A stretch of DNA of 64,000 nt from DT-110 sp964342305 (GTDB taxonomy: Bacteria > Bacteroidota > Bacteroidia > Chitinophagales > Saprospiraceae). A model generated the notes under the pieces. That model did not search any database, was not told where the DNA came from, and was given only the letters and a program-made list of their open reading frames with translations. The stretch spans positions 12,317 to 76,316 of the forward strand of contig CAYFGK010000013.1 of assembly GCA_964342305.1 (NCBI GenBank). Direction: 5' to 3'. The number at the start of each line of letters is the position of its first letter. The first letter of the stretch is position 1. Shown here one piece after another: positions 53,294 through 62,492 of this stretch. A program made the position numbers and the translations under genes.

Positions 53294-53911
53294 CTATTCA
53301 AGGATCCCCTTTGCCGCCAAAGCATCCTTTAGGTCACTGGAATCTGTGAAATGGATGGTTTTAAGCCCTAATCGATCAGCAGCAGCAATATTGCGGGCAT
53401 TATCATCGATGAAGACGGCTTCCCCCGGATTCAGATCATTGCGATCCAGTAAGCGGCGGTAAATGGCCGGATCCGGCTTTTTGAGTCCCTCGCGTCCGCT
53501 GACCAGAATATCCTCGAAATACCGCAAGAAAGAATATCGTTCCCAGGCAATGGGAAAGGTTTCGTCGGACCAATTGGTTAAAGCCAGCAGTTTATAGTTC
53601 CGTTGCCTGCGCAATTCCTCCAGCAAAGCTACCGAACCGGCGATCGGCCCCCCCAGCATCTCCGGCCAACGTCCGTAGTAAGCCTCAATAAGTTCCTTGT
53701 GTTCCGGGAACTCAGCCACCTTGGTCCGGGTAGCTTCTTCGAGCGATCGGCCTGCATCCTGTTGTTCATTCCAGTCCGGAGTACATACCTCATTCAGGAA
53801 AGCATCAATTGCTGTCTCGTCATCCAGTAGCTTTCGATACAGGTAGCGGGGGTCCCAGTCGATGAGGACTCCTCCCAGGTCAAAAATAATCGTAGTAATG
53901 GCCTGTGACAT
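53294..53911 (-). CDS. HAD-superfamily phosphatase (YihX-like, subclass IA)
   Basis: A 205-aa protein with HAD motifs: I, IIFDLGGVLIDWD (nucleophile D11, with Gly rather than Asp at +2 as in E. coli YihX), a cap domain of helices, motif II around LLALTNWSD, motif III GLKKPDP and motif IV VFIDDNARNI. YihX is an alpha-D-glucose-1-phosphate phosphatase; the substrate here is inferred only by group. Cytoplasmic. Ends are 28 bp from the DUF4105 gene start, convergent/consecutive on the minus strand. Confidence 0.87.
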   Translation of the reverse strand: MSQAITTIIFDLGGVLIDWDPRYLYRKLLDDETAIDAFLNEVCTPDWNEQQDAGRSLEEATRTKVAEFPEHKELIEAYYGRWPEMLGGPIAGSVALLEELRRQRNYKLLALTNWSDETFPIAWERYSFLRYFEDILVSGREGLKKPDPAIYRRLLDRNDLNPGEAVFIDDNARNIAAADRLGLKTIHFTDSSDLKDALAAKGILE

Positions 53912-53938
53912 AAGTCTGTCTGTTTGTGTTGTATTTGA

Positions 53939-55096
53939 TCAGGTGATTGGGGGGCTATCTGTTTTTGGCCAATTACGCAGGCGCAGAATACCCCGTACTA
54001 ATAAAAGGATGGCAATTGGCAAAATGGCGGGATGCAATTGCTGGGGCAACCAGGGAAATCCGATCAAAGCTACCGCAGTGGTTGAACAAGCTATTCCTAA
54101 TAGTACGCGTTGCCATTTATAATGGCCATCTAAAACAAACAACCACAAGGGGTTGGCCCACAGTAGGTTAAGGTTTTGCCAGGTGGCCTGGTGGTCGGTC
54201 CCCATCCACATGAATGCGAATAGGCATCCGGCCAGTCCGGCGGCTAAAAGAAAAACCGAGTCCAACAGCTTACCGAGTTTGGCTGGGCCAAACAGGGAGG
54301 CTAAAATAACGACTACTGCCAAAACCCCGAATACCCACACCGGACCGATACTCCCGGAGGGCTCTAAATGATCAATACGGGCGGGAACGATTACCTCCGG
54401 AACCGGTGTGAGCGATTGACCGCGAAATTGAGTAGTGGCAAAATGTGCCGATAAGTAATCCGGAAGGAACATTTCGTCCCGAAAGTCGGCGGGCTCATCA
54501 GCAGGCATGCCCAGGATCAGGTCAATACCAAAGTCGGCCCATGGAAAATTGCCGATGTATTCGTCGAGCAGTTGGCGAAAACTCTTTGTGGGATCGTAGT
54601 TGGCAGGAGGGTCCAGACTGGTGTCAAATTCCTGTTCGATCACATCCCGGATGCGGGTTGCACAATTGTCGTAAAAAAAATCGTACAGGTAGTAGCGGTT
54701 TTCCGGTTTGTAGTTGGTTCGCAGGAAGTCGATTACCCGCTGCGTTTCCTGCCCGGTAAGAATCAACTCTTGCTGATCAATTCGCCGTCCTTCCGATTCG
54801 TAGGAACGCAAAAATACCTCGGTACGCTGCACGCCGAGCATATACTTCAATTTTCCCCGAATGAATTTTACGTAGAAATTGGGGGTGTCGAAGTCAAAAA
54901 TCCCGTAATTGAATACCAGATCCGTTCCGTTTGTCGGGTCGTGGGCGCGAATGGCGGAGTGTCCGAATTTTGAGAAAAGTTCTGCTCCGGGTGCACAGGT
55001 CAGGAGGTACAACCGGGTACTATCAGTGAGTTGTTGAGCCTGACTCCCGTACCCCAATAAGAGGGTCAGGACCAGGGCGAACAGCCATTTCTGCAT
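53939..55096 (-). CDS. DUF4105 domain membrane protein
   Basis: A 385-aa protein with a signal peptide (ending GSQAQ), then a periplasmic DUF4105 domain with conserved CAPGAELFSKFGHSAIR and YDFFYDNCATRIRD blocks, followed by four or five C-terminal membrane helices (about 255-375). The Cys/His placement in these motifs hints at a cysteine-hydrolase fold but catalysis is not established. Function unknown in Bacteroidota. Confidence 0.85.
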   Translation of the reverse strand: MQKWLFALVLTLLLGYGSQAQQLTDSTRLYLLTCAPGAELFSKFGHSAIRAHDPTNGTDLVFNYGIFDFDTPNFYVKFIRGKLKYMLGVQRTEVFLRSYESEGRRIDQQELILTGQETQRVIDFLRTNYKPENRYYLYDFFYDNCATRIRDVIEQEFDTSLDPPANYDPTKSFRQLLDEYIGNFPWADFGIDLILGMPADEPADFRDEMFLPDYLSAHFATTQFRGQSLTPVPEVIVPARIDHLEPSGSIGPVWVFGVLAVVVILASLFGPAKLGKLLDSVFLLAAGLAGCLFAFMWMGTDHQATWQNLNLLWANPLWLFVLDGHYKWQRVLLGIACSTTAVALIGFPWLPQQLHPAILPIAILLLVRGILRLRNWPKTDSPPIT

Positions 55097-55151
55097 GGAT
55101 CGTTGTTTGGGGAAAGATACACTTTTGGCGAGAGAAGTGCTTTGACCTCCC

Positions 55152-56423
55152 TTACCGAATCTTGACGGGGCGCAGCAAAAGCATACCTGACACGAAAAAG
55201 AGGGAGAGTACCAGGATGCTGATCCGCATGGATCCGGTTAATTGTTCCAGTATTCCGAAGAGCAGAGTCCCCATTACAATGGCTACTTTTTCCAACACAT
55301 CGTAAAAACTAAAATAGGAGGTGGTGTCCTCTGTTGTTTCGGGAATGATCTTGGAATAGGTTGACCGGGCCACCGACTGTATGCCACCCATTACCAGGCC
55401 AACGCCGGCAGCCAGTGCGTAGAATGGCCCTTGTCCGTCGACGAAATAAGCAATGATGCAAATCAGGGTCCAAATGATCAGCATCAGGGTCAGGGAGTAT
55501 TTATTTCCTTTTCGATCCGAGAGAAAGGCAAACAGGTAGGCACCACCGATTGCAAGGACCTGCAGGAGTAGGATCAGAAGAATAAGCTGAGATGTTCCGA
55601 AATTCAGCTCTTTTTCCGCGAAGGTAGCAGCCAGGAACAGTACCGTTTGGACGCCAGCAATAAAACTGAAAAAAGCCCCCAGAAAAAAACGCAGATCCCT
55701 TTGTTTTTTGGCGGAAGCCCAAACCAACTTAAGTTCCTCAAAACCCTTGCGAATAAGCTGCGGATGACGAACCCGCTCATCCGCAGGTAACCGGCGAAAA
55801 GGAATCAGCGAAAATCCCAACCACCATAACCCGACCAACAGGAAGGATAACCGCACCGGAAAAGTACCCTCCGGCAATCCAAGGGTATTGGCAAACTCAA
55901 TAATGATCAAACAGGTTACCAACAGTATGACGCTGCCAATATATCCGTAGGCGTATCCCCGGGCACTCACCCGGTCGAACCGGTCAGGTGTGGCGATCAG
56001 AGGCAGATAGGCATTATTGAAAACCAGCCCTCCGGCAAAACCGATCATGGCAACCATGAACATTGTTGTTCCGAACCACAATTGCTCCATGCCCTGAAAA
56101 AAGAAAAGCGCCAGGCAAGCCAGAGCCCCCAAAATGGTAAAGAAGCGCATGAAGAACATACGCCGACCTCCGTAATCGGCTATTCCGGACAATAAAGGTG
56201 AAAAGAGGGCAATGATGAGGTAAGAGCCCGAGATTGCAAAAGCGTACAGCACGGAGTTGCTGGTGGTAAAGCTTCCCAACTCAATCGAATCGTTGGTGAC
56301 TTCAATGAAGTAGGCCGGAAAAATAGCCACCGTGATCACCAGCGCAAAGGCGGAGTTCGCCCAGTCAAAAAAAGCCCAGGCATTGAGCGTACGTGGGTTA
56401 TTCAGGGAAGTAGAATCGACCAT
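55152..56423 (-). CDS. MFS transporter, UMF1/Atg22-like
   Basis: A 423-aa 12-helix transporter. Its N-terminal NAWAFFDWANSAFALVITVAIFPAYF is the UMF1 (Atg22-type) signature, and SYLIIALFSPLLSGIADYGGRR is the MFS loop 2-3 motif. Paralogues export amino acids or unknown solutes. It stands alone on the minus strand, 56 bp upstream of the DUF4105 gene, with which it may form a unit. Confidence 0.9.
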   Translation of the reverse strand: MVDSTSLNNPRTLNAWAFFDWANSAFALVITVAIFPAYFIEVTNDSIELGSFTTSNSVLYAFAISGSYLIIALFSPLLSGIADYGGRRMFFMRFFTILGALACLALFFFQGMEQLWFGTTMFMVAMIGFAGGLVFNNAYLPLIATPDRFDRVSARGYAYGYIGSVILLVTCLIIIEFANTLGLPEGTFPVRLSFLLVGLWWLGFSLIPFRRLPADERVRHPQLIRKGFEELKLVWASAKKQRDLRFFLGAFFSFIAGVQTVLFLAATFAEKELNFGTSQLILLILLLQVLAIGGAYLFAFLSDRKGNKYSLTLMLIIWTLICIIAYFVDGQGPFYALAAGVGLVMGGIQSVARSTYSKIIPETTEDTTSYFSFYDVLEKVAIVMGTLLFGILEQLTGSMRISILVLSLFFVSGMLLLRPVKIR

Positions 56424-56841
56424 AAGTAGAGGGCTTCTTTTTTAAGGACTCTGCAAACTAAGTAACTTTGATTTATGGCTGTGCCTTTCGGCAAAATGCT
56501 TCGATGCTCGTCCGCCTGCCAAAGTCTTGACCGGTCTCCGGTGGCCAGAGCCCACAGGCGACGAGACACCGGCAGGCCGGTCGCGACCCTGCGGATGCTT
56601 GGGTTCAAGAACAGGGCCCCTTCACTCCACTCTTGCATAGGCGCCTGGTCGATTGCCAAAATGACCTACCCGTATTTTCAAATAACTTAGCATACAGAGT
56701 ACTAAGCGGGAAAGATTTAGCATCTTGCCAGATCGGTTTTTCCAGTGGTGCAGCCGGCCGGATAAGATTCGTGCGTGCTGCGAATATAAGCAGCCTGAGC
56801 TAACTCCGACCCGATTTTGTGGAACGCCATTAGTAACTTTT
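56424..56841. other. Intergenic region with a GC-rich double hairpin
   Basis: About 418 bp between divergent MFS and rimK genes. It holds GCCTTTCGGC (56483-56492) and a GC-rich structure: GACCGG (56529-56534) pairing CCGGTC (56577-56582), with CCGGTG (56538-56543) pairing CACCGG (56567-56572) nested. No ORF is convincing. Confidence 0.5.
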
Positions 56842-57744
56842 ATGAAAATAGGTATTCTCTCCCGTGGCCCCCAATTGTATTCCACCCGTAGTTTGTACCG
56901 GGCGGGGATGCGGCGTGGCCACCAAATGATGGTCATCGATCATACCCGATGCCAGTACCTGGTGGATAGTGAGCGGTCGGAAATTTTTTTTGACGGCCTC
57001 CCGCTGTCATCACTTGATTTGATCATACCGCGTATCGGCAGTTCGGTGACTTCCCTGGGAGCTGCACTTATCCACCAATTCGAACTCCTCAAAGTATACA
57101 CGGTAACTCGAGCGCACGCGCTTTTGCAGGCTCGCGATAAACTGCGGTGCTTGCAGCGCCTCGCGGGTGCCGGCTTGCCGGTGCCGGGCACTGCCTTCGT
57201 CACCAGTGGTTCCGACCTCGAGGATGTACTCGATCTGCTGGGAGGCTTTCCGGTCGTCATCAAATTACTGGAGAGTACGCACGGTGTGGGGGTCATGCTG
57301 GCCGATAATATGCGTTCGGCGGAGGCTACAATTGAGGCTTTCCAGAAACTTAACGAGCGGGTGCTCGTCCAGGAATATATTGCCGAATCCCGGGGTGCGG
57401 ATATTCGGGCCCTGGTGGTAGGCGGGCGCGTGGTGGCCTCCATGAAACGACAAGCCCAGCCGGGGGAATTCCGGTCAAACCTGCACCGTGGGGCGAGAGC
57501 CCAGCGCATCGACTTAACGCAGAAAGAGGAAAAAGCCGTGATCCAGGCTGCCCAGATAATGGGCCTGGATGTGGCGGGCGTAGATATTCTCCAGTCGAGC
57601 CGTGGACCCTTGGTTATGGAGGTGAATGCCTCACCCGGCCTGGAGGGCATTGAGGGAGTTACCAGGGTGGACGTCGCGGGAGCCATCATCAGATTTGCGG
57701 AAAAAAGACATCGGGCTTTTCAGGCTCGGATGGGAACTAAATGA
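56842..57744 (+). CDS. rimK: RimK-like ATP-grasp ligase
   Basis: About 301 aa from the ATG at 56842, which begins MKIGILSRGPQLYSTRSLYRA, the RimK pre-ATP-grasp domain. The ATP-grasp region has FPVVIKLLESTHGVGVML (lysine and glycine loop), QEYIAESRGADIRALVVG and the metal-binding MEVNASPGLEGIE. RimK adds glutamates to ribosomal protein S6 in E. coli; other members make different peptide bonds. The next gene starts 2-8 bp after its stop, a conserved-style pair with an aspartoacylase-like partner. Confidence 0.9.
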   Translation: MKIGILSRGPQLYSTRSLYRAGMRRGHQMMVIDHTRCQYLVDSERSEIFFDGLPLSSLDLIIPRIGSSVTSLGAALIHQFELLKVYTVTRAHALLQARDKLRCLQRLAGAGLPVPGTAFVTSGSDLEDVLDLLGGFPVVIKLLESTHGVGVMLADNMRSAEATIEAFQKLNERVLVQEYIAESRGADIRALVVGGRVVASMKRQAQPGEFRSNLHRGARAQRIDLTQKEEKAVIQAAQIMGLDVAGVDILQSSRGPLVMEVNASPGLEGIEGVTRVDVAGAIIRFAEKRHRAFQARMGTK

Positions 57745-57745
57745 A

Positions 57746-58693
57746 GTGTTTGTGAAAATTCATAATACCGAAATACTACCCGGGGCGAACGAGTTGGTCA
57801 AGATACCGGTTGGGCGCATACCATCGGGAAACCAGATACTGATCCGGGCACACGTGTACCGGTCCCTGATCGACGGACCCACCGCTCTGGTGTTGGCCGG
57901 AGTACACGGTGATGAGGTTAATGGGGTCGAAATTGTGCGCCAGGCGGTTGCTTCGGAAATGTTCCGCAGTATACGCAGGGGGACGATTATCGCCATTCCT
58001 ATCCTGAACGTGTACGGGTTTATCAATTTCTCACGGGAAGTGCCGGATGGAAAAGATGTCAATCGATCGTTTCCGGGATCACTGCGTGGCTCCCTGGCTT
58101 CCCGGGTAGCCAGGATCATCAGTAAGAAGATTATTCCGGTGGTGGATTTTGGTGTGGACTTTCACACCGGTGGGCGCTCTATTTACAATTTTCCTCAGAT
58201 CCGGTATACGGCCGGTGATGAAGAGGCGCGTGATCTGGCCCTGGCTTTCGGGGCACCTCAGTTGCTGGCTAAGAAAACAATCAGTAAATCACTGCGGAAA
58301 TACGCCCACGATAAAGGGAAGCGCATCCTGGTCTTTGAGGGGGGAGAAAACCTCCGGCTGGATGATTATTCCATTGCGAATGGTTTGAAGGGGCTACAGC
58401 GGTTACTAGTACATCAGCAAATGCTGGAAGGGCCTGCTCCCGTGGAACAACCCTCGTGGCATTACCTGAAATCAAGTTGGTTGCGGGCTCCCAAGGCCGG
58501 GATTTTTCAATGGACAAAGGGCTCCGGCCAGATGGTAACCAAAGGGGAACCCATCGGTTCGATTACTGATCCCTATGGATTGGAGCGCACGCCACTGAGA
58601 GCCGATGAAACGGGACATATTATCGGACATTCCAATTTGCCGGTAGTAACCCAGGGGGATGCCTTGTTTCATATCGCGCATCATCACGCCTGA
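57746..58693 (+). CDS. Succinylglutamate desuccinylase / aspartoacylase family zinc hydrolase
   Basis: About 316 aa from a GTG at 57746 (or 57752); the longest open frame starts inside rimK but those codons encode rimK in another frame. Zinc ligands: GVHGDEVNG (His/Glu) and DFHTGG (His) in an M14-like core; C-terminal beta-domain. Such enzymes remove acyl groups from amino acids; in rimK neighbourhoods a related hydrolase is often paired with RimK, though its target is undefined. A hairpin without a plus-strand T-run follows. Confidence 0.82.
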   Translation: MFVKIHNTEILPGANELVKIPVGRIPSGNQILIRAHVYRSLIDGPTALVLAGVHGDEVNGVEIVRQAVASEMFRSIRRGTIIAIPILNVYGFINFSREVPDGKDVNRSFPGSLRGSLASRVARIISKKIIPVVDFGVDFHTGGRSIYNFPQIRYTAGDEEARDLALAFGAPQLLAKKTISKSLRKYAHDKGKRILVFEGGENLRLDDYSIANGLKGLQRLLVHQQMLEGPAPVEQPSWHYLKSSWLRAPKAGIFQWTKGSGQMVTKGEPIGSITDPYGLERTPLRADETGHIIGHSNLPVVTQGDALFHIAHHHA

Positions 58694-58782
58694 ACGGGAC
58701 GTCGGTTGGATGTCAATGCTACATCAAAAAAGCCCGCCGGCTAGGGAAACCGGCGAGCAAACTGCATATTCGTGAGCTAAGA

Positions 58783-59481
58783 ATGTACATAACACATCAC
58801 AGTGTAGTACATACCAATAAACGTGCCAAAAATTATATTGGGCCTTTATTTTCCAATATTCATGGCAGGGAAAAGCAAAAACAACAAACGGTGAACAAAC
58901 GCAAAAACACGAAAGGCCTGGTGAAGTCTGTTCGACAATTCCGGGTTTACCACAAATACCTAGGTATCTTCCTGGGAATCCTACTGCTGGTCAGTGCCCT
59001 AACCGGGCTGCTCCTGGGCTGGAAGAAAGATGCTGCCTGGATTCAGCCTCCGACACAGAAGGGAGCATCCGCCGAACTGGTCGACTGGATGCCACTCGAC
59101 CAACTGGCCGAGTTGGCCAGGGAAGGGCTGTACGCTGAATATCCGGCACAGGCAGGGAATGAGATCGACCGGCTGGATGTACGTCCGTCCAAAGGGATCG
59201 CTAAGGTTCTCTTTACGGATGGGTACTGGGAAGTTCAGATCGACGGTACGAATGGTGCGATCTTATCCATCGATAAGCGGTATTCCGATTTCATCGAACA
59301 TCTCCACGACGGATCTATCATCTCCGATACCTTTAAGCTGATTAGTATGAATGCGCTCGGCCTGGGCCTGACGGTAATGATCATTACCGGGATATGGTTG
59401 TGGTACGGTCCCAAGCGAATACGGGCCCGTAAGCAAAAACACAAGCGGTCTGCCCGTAAAAAAGAAGCTTCGGTCACTTAA
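58783..59481 (+). CDS. PepSY-associated membrane protein
   Basis: A 232-aa reading frame with the PepSY-TM pattern: RQFRVYHKYLGIFLGILLLVSALTGLLLGW (helix about 52-80), a periplasmic PepSY-like segment, and a second helix (about 190-212, ALGLGLTVMIITGIWLWY) ending with a basic tail. Family members occur in iron-uptake and reductase systems. The start is uncertain: the 35 upstream residues read poorly, a GTG at 58891 is possible, and an ATG at 58862 in a different frame yields a basic peptide whose stop overlaps that GTG. Confidence 0.72.
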   Translation: MYITHHSVVHTNKRAKNYIGPLFSNIHGREKQKQQTVNKRKNTKGLVKSVRQFRVYHKYLGIFLGILLLVSALTGLLLGWKKDAAWIQPPTQKGASAELVDWMPLDQLAELAREGLYAEYPAQAGNEIDRLDVRPSKGIAKVLFTDGYWEVQIDGTNGAILSIDKRYSDFIEHLHDGSIISDTFKLISMNALGLGLTVMIITGIWLWYGPKRIRARKQKHKRSARKKEASVT

Positions 59482-59685
59482 TAATCGGAATACATCTCAA
59501 AAATATTCTTTGGCCTGCCCATACGTGCACGTCGGGTCAAAGCTGTTTTTTGCCCCTGCATTTCGTTGCAAAAAGCTTACGTCCGTACGGATGCTTTGAT
59601 TGGTGAAGCATCACTCTTGAATGAGCGCCCTATCCGGGGGGCAAAATCTGAGCTTTTCGTCATCAAAAACTTTTGGAGATAGCTT
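59482..59685. other. Convergent intergenic region
   Basis: About 200 bp between PepSY (+) and DUF2279 (-) 3' ends. Contains a GCAT...TTGC-type short hairpin near 59555 but no gene or clear terminator that I can support. Confidence 0.4.
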
Positions 59686-60687
59686 CTACCAATACAACCA
59701 ATGGAATCGGGCTGCTTCACCCGTTCGCCATTCCAGGGCAGGTGCCGGAATTTTAATGAACCGAATCACAGAAAAAACGGTCTTCAGAAAATCGCTATTC
59801 GTTGGAATACGCCCGGTGTCGATATCCAGTGATAAATACCACTGCTGTTGCCGGGGGAGGTGACTCAGCGAATAGGTCGTACCATCGTCATCGGTCCATC
59901 CATTCCCGTAGGCACCAAATACATTATTTGCTCCGTACCCAACGGCAATATTCAACCAATCGGGTAGCGGACTGCGTTCACCCACAAAGGAGTTGGGGTT
60001 TACGGAGGCCCACACCGTCATCCCGTTATAGTCTTTGATGAACGCTTCGAGGTAATTGGAGCCGTAGAGATCATGAGCAGCTGTGCGGACCGTTGACACT
60101 TTCGACTCATCCTGGCGTGAATAAATAGGCGCATCGGAATAATTGGGACGGGAATTCGAAACTTTCAAAAAAATGCGCTGCTCTTCCCATAGGAGCTCCT
60201 GGCCTACAAATAGTGCAGTACCGGCGGTATTGCTGACTACGTCGGGTACGGAGAAGCCCCACCGCTCAGAAAAACCGTCCATCACCTCGACGGTCGTTTG
60301 TAAAAGCGTTCCTACGCCTGCTCCCAGCCACACGGCCTTGCGGTGAGGGATGCCGGTCCACCGCGCTCCTTTATAGGCCAGGTAGCTTTCGGCGTAAGCC
60401 GTGATCAGGTGCCCGGCCTTATCTACGTGCTCCCATTCACCCCAGTCATCGAAAATCCGAAAGCGTCCCTGTGGATAGTCCTTATACCAAATATGGTACA
60501 AGCCGATAGTGGTGCCGGTATAGGCTAGTGCCGCTCCTCCGGCCAGGTAGGTGAAGCGTTGCCGGTGGAAGGAATCGGCTGGTTCCCAAAAGGACAGGTC
60601 TTGGCGCTGGGCAGAAAGCAACTGGCATCCAAGGAGGATCAGGATCCCCAGCAGAAGGCTGCGCGGTTGCATAATCGGCTTTTGCAT
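59686..60687 (-). CDS. DUF2279 family exported protein
   Basis: A 333-aa protein with a signal/lipoprotein-like N-terminus (LLGILILLGCQLLSAQ; an ATG five codons in is equally possible). The DUF2279 core is EWEHVDKAGHLITAYAESYLAYKG with membrane helices and a DVVSNTAGTALFVGQ segment. Related YfiM-type proteins are outer-membrane-associated of unknown function. Divergent from DUF2157 (73-bp spacer). Confidence 0.82.
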   Translation of the reverse strand: MQKPIMQPRSLLLGILILLGCQLLSAQRQDLSFWEPADSFHRQRFTYLAGGAALAYTGTTIGLYHIWYKDYPQGRFRIFDDWGEWEHVDKAGHLITAYAESYLAYKGARWTGIPHRKAVWLGAGVGTLLQTTVEVMDGFSERWGFSVPDVVSNTAGTALFVGQELLWEEQRIFLKVSNSRPNYSDAPIYSRQDESKVSTVRTAAHDLYGSNYLEAFIKDYNGMTVWASVNPNSFVGERSPLPDWLNIAVGYGANNVFGAYGNGWTDDDGTTYSLSHLPRQQQWYLSLDIDTGRIPTNSDFLKTVFSVIRFIKIPAPALEWRTGEAARFHWLYW

Positions 60688-60760
60688 TGTACTTTCAGGT
60701 TTAGCAGAGTGTTTTTGGGATATCTGCTAAAGTACAACTTATCCCAGTCAAACCTACCTT

Positions 60761-62095
60761 ATGGCCCGGGAAGAAACCGAATGGTTGCGCAAGGAAATCC
60801 CCAAATGGGTAGAACGCGACTGGATCACCTCCGACCAGGCCGACCGTATTACCCGTCATTACGAAAATGAGGAGGAGGAGCCTGCCTACTCCCTGGCTTT
60901 TATGCTTCTCAGCGGATTAGCTGCCTTATTGGTGGGCAGTGGATTAATTCTGATCGTGGCTTATAACTGGTCTGATTTTGGCCGGTCAATGCGCACGCTG
61001 ATCAGCCTGTTTCCATTACTGCTGGGACTGGGGGTCTTCGGCTGGGCTTTGTTTCGCCGGTCCGACCAGGTCGCCTGGCGGGAGAGCGGTTCGGCCTTTC
61101 TGATGCTCATGCTGGCAGCTTCACTGGGGCTCATTGCGCAGACTTATCGCATCATGACGGAACCAGCCCCCTTCGTGCTGGCCTGGTTACTGTTGAGTAT
61201 TCCCCTTTTGTATGCCCTGCGGTCGAGCCTCTGTACCATTCTTTATCTGGGTGGGACCGCAGCTTATGCTCTGCAGGATGGATACGTTGAGTCGGGATGG
61301 TTTTTTGGGTTGTTGTTGATCAGTGTACCGCACCTCGTCATGTATATGCGCAAGCAGGATCACCTGGTGCGTAAGAATCTGTTGGAATGGATGTTTTTCC
61401 TTGCCACCCTCATCGGTTGGATGGCCTGCGTGGAAATGGACACTACGCTGTTCGGTATCCTGGGTACTTCCGTATTGTTTCCATTTTTTATTGGCTGGGG
61501 CCAAAAACTGGAAGGCCGGGATTCCATATTCCTGTTTCCCTTTCAGTTCCTGCCGCTATTTGGTGTTTATCTCATGGTCCTTCTTTTGACTTTTGGCCTG
61601 GATCATCATACCCTGCAATGGGGTCATTGGTTTCAGGGTAAGGAAGCTCCCTCGGGAAGTGCCTTCTGGAATGGAGTGACCCTCCTGTGTTTGGTACTGG
61701 GGTGGTTGTATTTTACCATTCCTGCTTCTTTTTTATCGCGGAGTAGCCTTTCGGCAAAAAGGTCCTATAGCACTTGGGTAATACTGGGGTTTCCCGTGTA
61801 CATACTGATCTATATTTTTTGCCGGGAACAAGTAAACGAAACCGCTGGGCTCCTCTGGATGAATGGGGTAGGGGCCGGTATCGGACTCGTATTTCTAGCC
61901 GAAGGGTTACGGCACAATAGTCTTTTCCACGTTAACGCGGGCCTGGCGTTTATTGTAACACTGGTCATCGTGCGTTTCTTCGATGAGTCCTGGAGTTTCG
62001 TATGGAAGGGGATCGTGTTTGTTTTGGTTGGTCTTGCCTTCCTTGTCACGAATTGGAGACTGCAGCGGAGAATGGGGGAAAGGGAGAGTGGGTGA
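60761..62095 (+). CDS. DUF2157 multi-pass membrane protein
   Basis: A 444-aa protein: cytoplasmic N-terminal helices (WLRKEIPKWVERDWITSDQADRI, residues 8-30), then about 12 membrane helices with the family region LLSGLAALLVGSGLILIVAYNW. Function unknown. The last codons (MGERESG) are encoded by an octamer tandem tract (62074-62129), so the C-terminus ends inside a repeat. Confidence 0.87.
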   Translation: MAREETEWLRKEIPKWVERDWITSDQADRITRHYENEEEEPAYSLAFMLLSGLAALLVGSGLILIVAYNWSDFGRSMRTLISLFPLLLGLGVFGWALFRRSDQVAWRESGSAFLMLMLAASLGLIAQTYRIMTEPAPFVLAWLLLSIPLLYALRSSLCTILYLGGTAAYALQDGYVESGWFFGLLLISVPHLVMYMRKQDHLVRKNLLEWMFFLATLIGWMACVEMDTTLFGILGTSVLFPFFIGWGQKLEGRDSIFLFPFQFLPLFGVYLMVLLLTFGLDHHTLQWGHWFQGKEAPSGSAFWNGVTLLCLVLGWLYFTIPASFLSRSSLSAKRSYSTWVILGFPVYILIYIFCREQVNETAGLLWMNGVGAGIGLVFLAEGLRHNSLFHVNAGLAFIVTLVIVRFFDESWSFVWKGIVFVLVGLAFLVTNWRLQRRMGERESG

Positions 62096-62129
62096 GAGGG
62101 AGAATTGGAGAAAGGGAGAGAGGGTGATT
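62074..62129. repeat. Tandem octamer tract, consensus GGGWGAGA
   Basis: Seven 8-bp purine-rich units (GGGGGAAA, GGGAGAGT, GGGTGAGA, GGGAGAAT, TGGAGAAA, GGGAGAGA, GGGTGATT). It overlaps the last seven codons and stop (62093-62095) of the DUF2157 gene. Confidence 0.85.
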
Positions 62130-62223
62130 TGATGGACCTGCCAATAGGCCAGATGGCTCTCGCTTGTCAAACTAAATTTCCTCCGAAATACAAGGAACAT
62201 GAGGTTAGCTGTCAAGACAAGTT

Positions 62224-62487
62224 TTGCCACCGACGATCAAACGCGCTCTGATCTGGATTTTAATCCTGGCTTTCGCCAAAATGCCGCACGTTTTTTCCAT
62301 CGTTTCCACCCACCTGGAACAAGTACCCGAACAGCTCACGGGCCAAGCCCCCGTGGATTTCTATCAAATGGGTACGGACATCACCCCCACCGGTGACATC
62401 CAATTTTCCTACCAACTTAAACCCGGCATCAACCAGATCCGTATCGGTCGAAAGATCGCTCAGAACCGCGGTATGCTTAAAAATTGA
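62224..62487 (+). CDS. Possible small exported hypothetical protein
   Basis: An 87-aa frame starting TTG at 62224 (a stop lies at 62206; an internal ATG at 62280 is a weaker start). The N-terminus has a hydrophobic helix (ALIWILILAFAKMPHVFSIV), then a polar region with DITPTGDIQFSYQLKPGIN. Composition looks coding, but no family is recognised and there is no clear RBS. It ends 2 bp before a palindromic repeat array, so it could equally be a decayed fragment. Confidence 0.3.
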   Translation: MPPTIKRALIWILILAFAKMPHVFSIVSTHLEQVPEQLTGQAPVDFYQMGTDITPTGDIQFSYQLKPGINQIRIGRKIAQNRGMLKN

Positions 62488-62492
62488 TCGAT

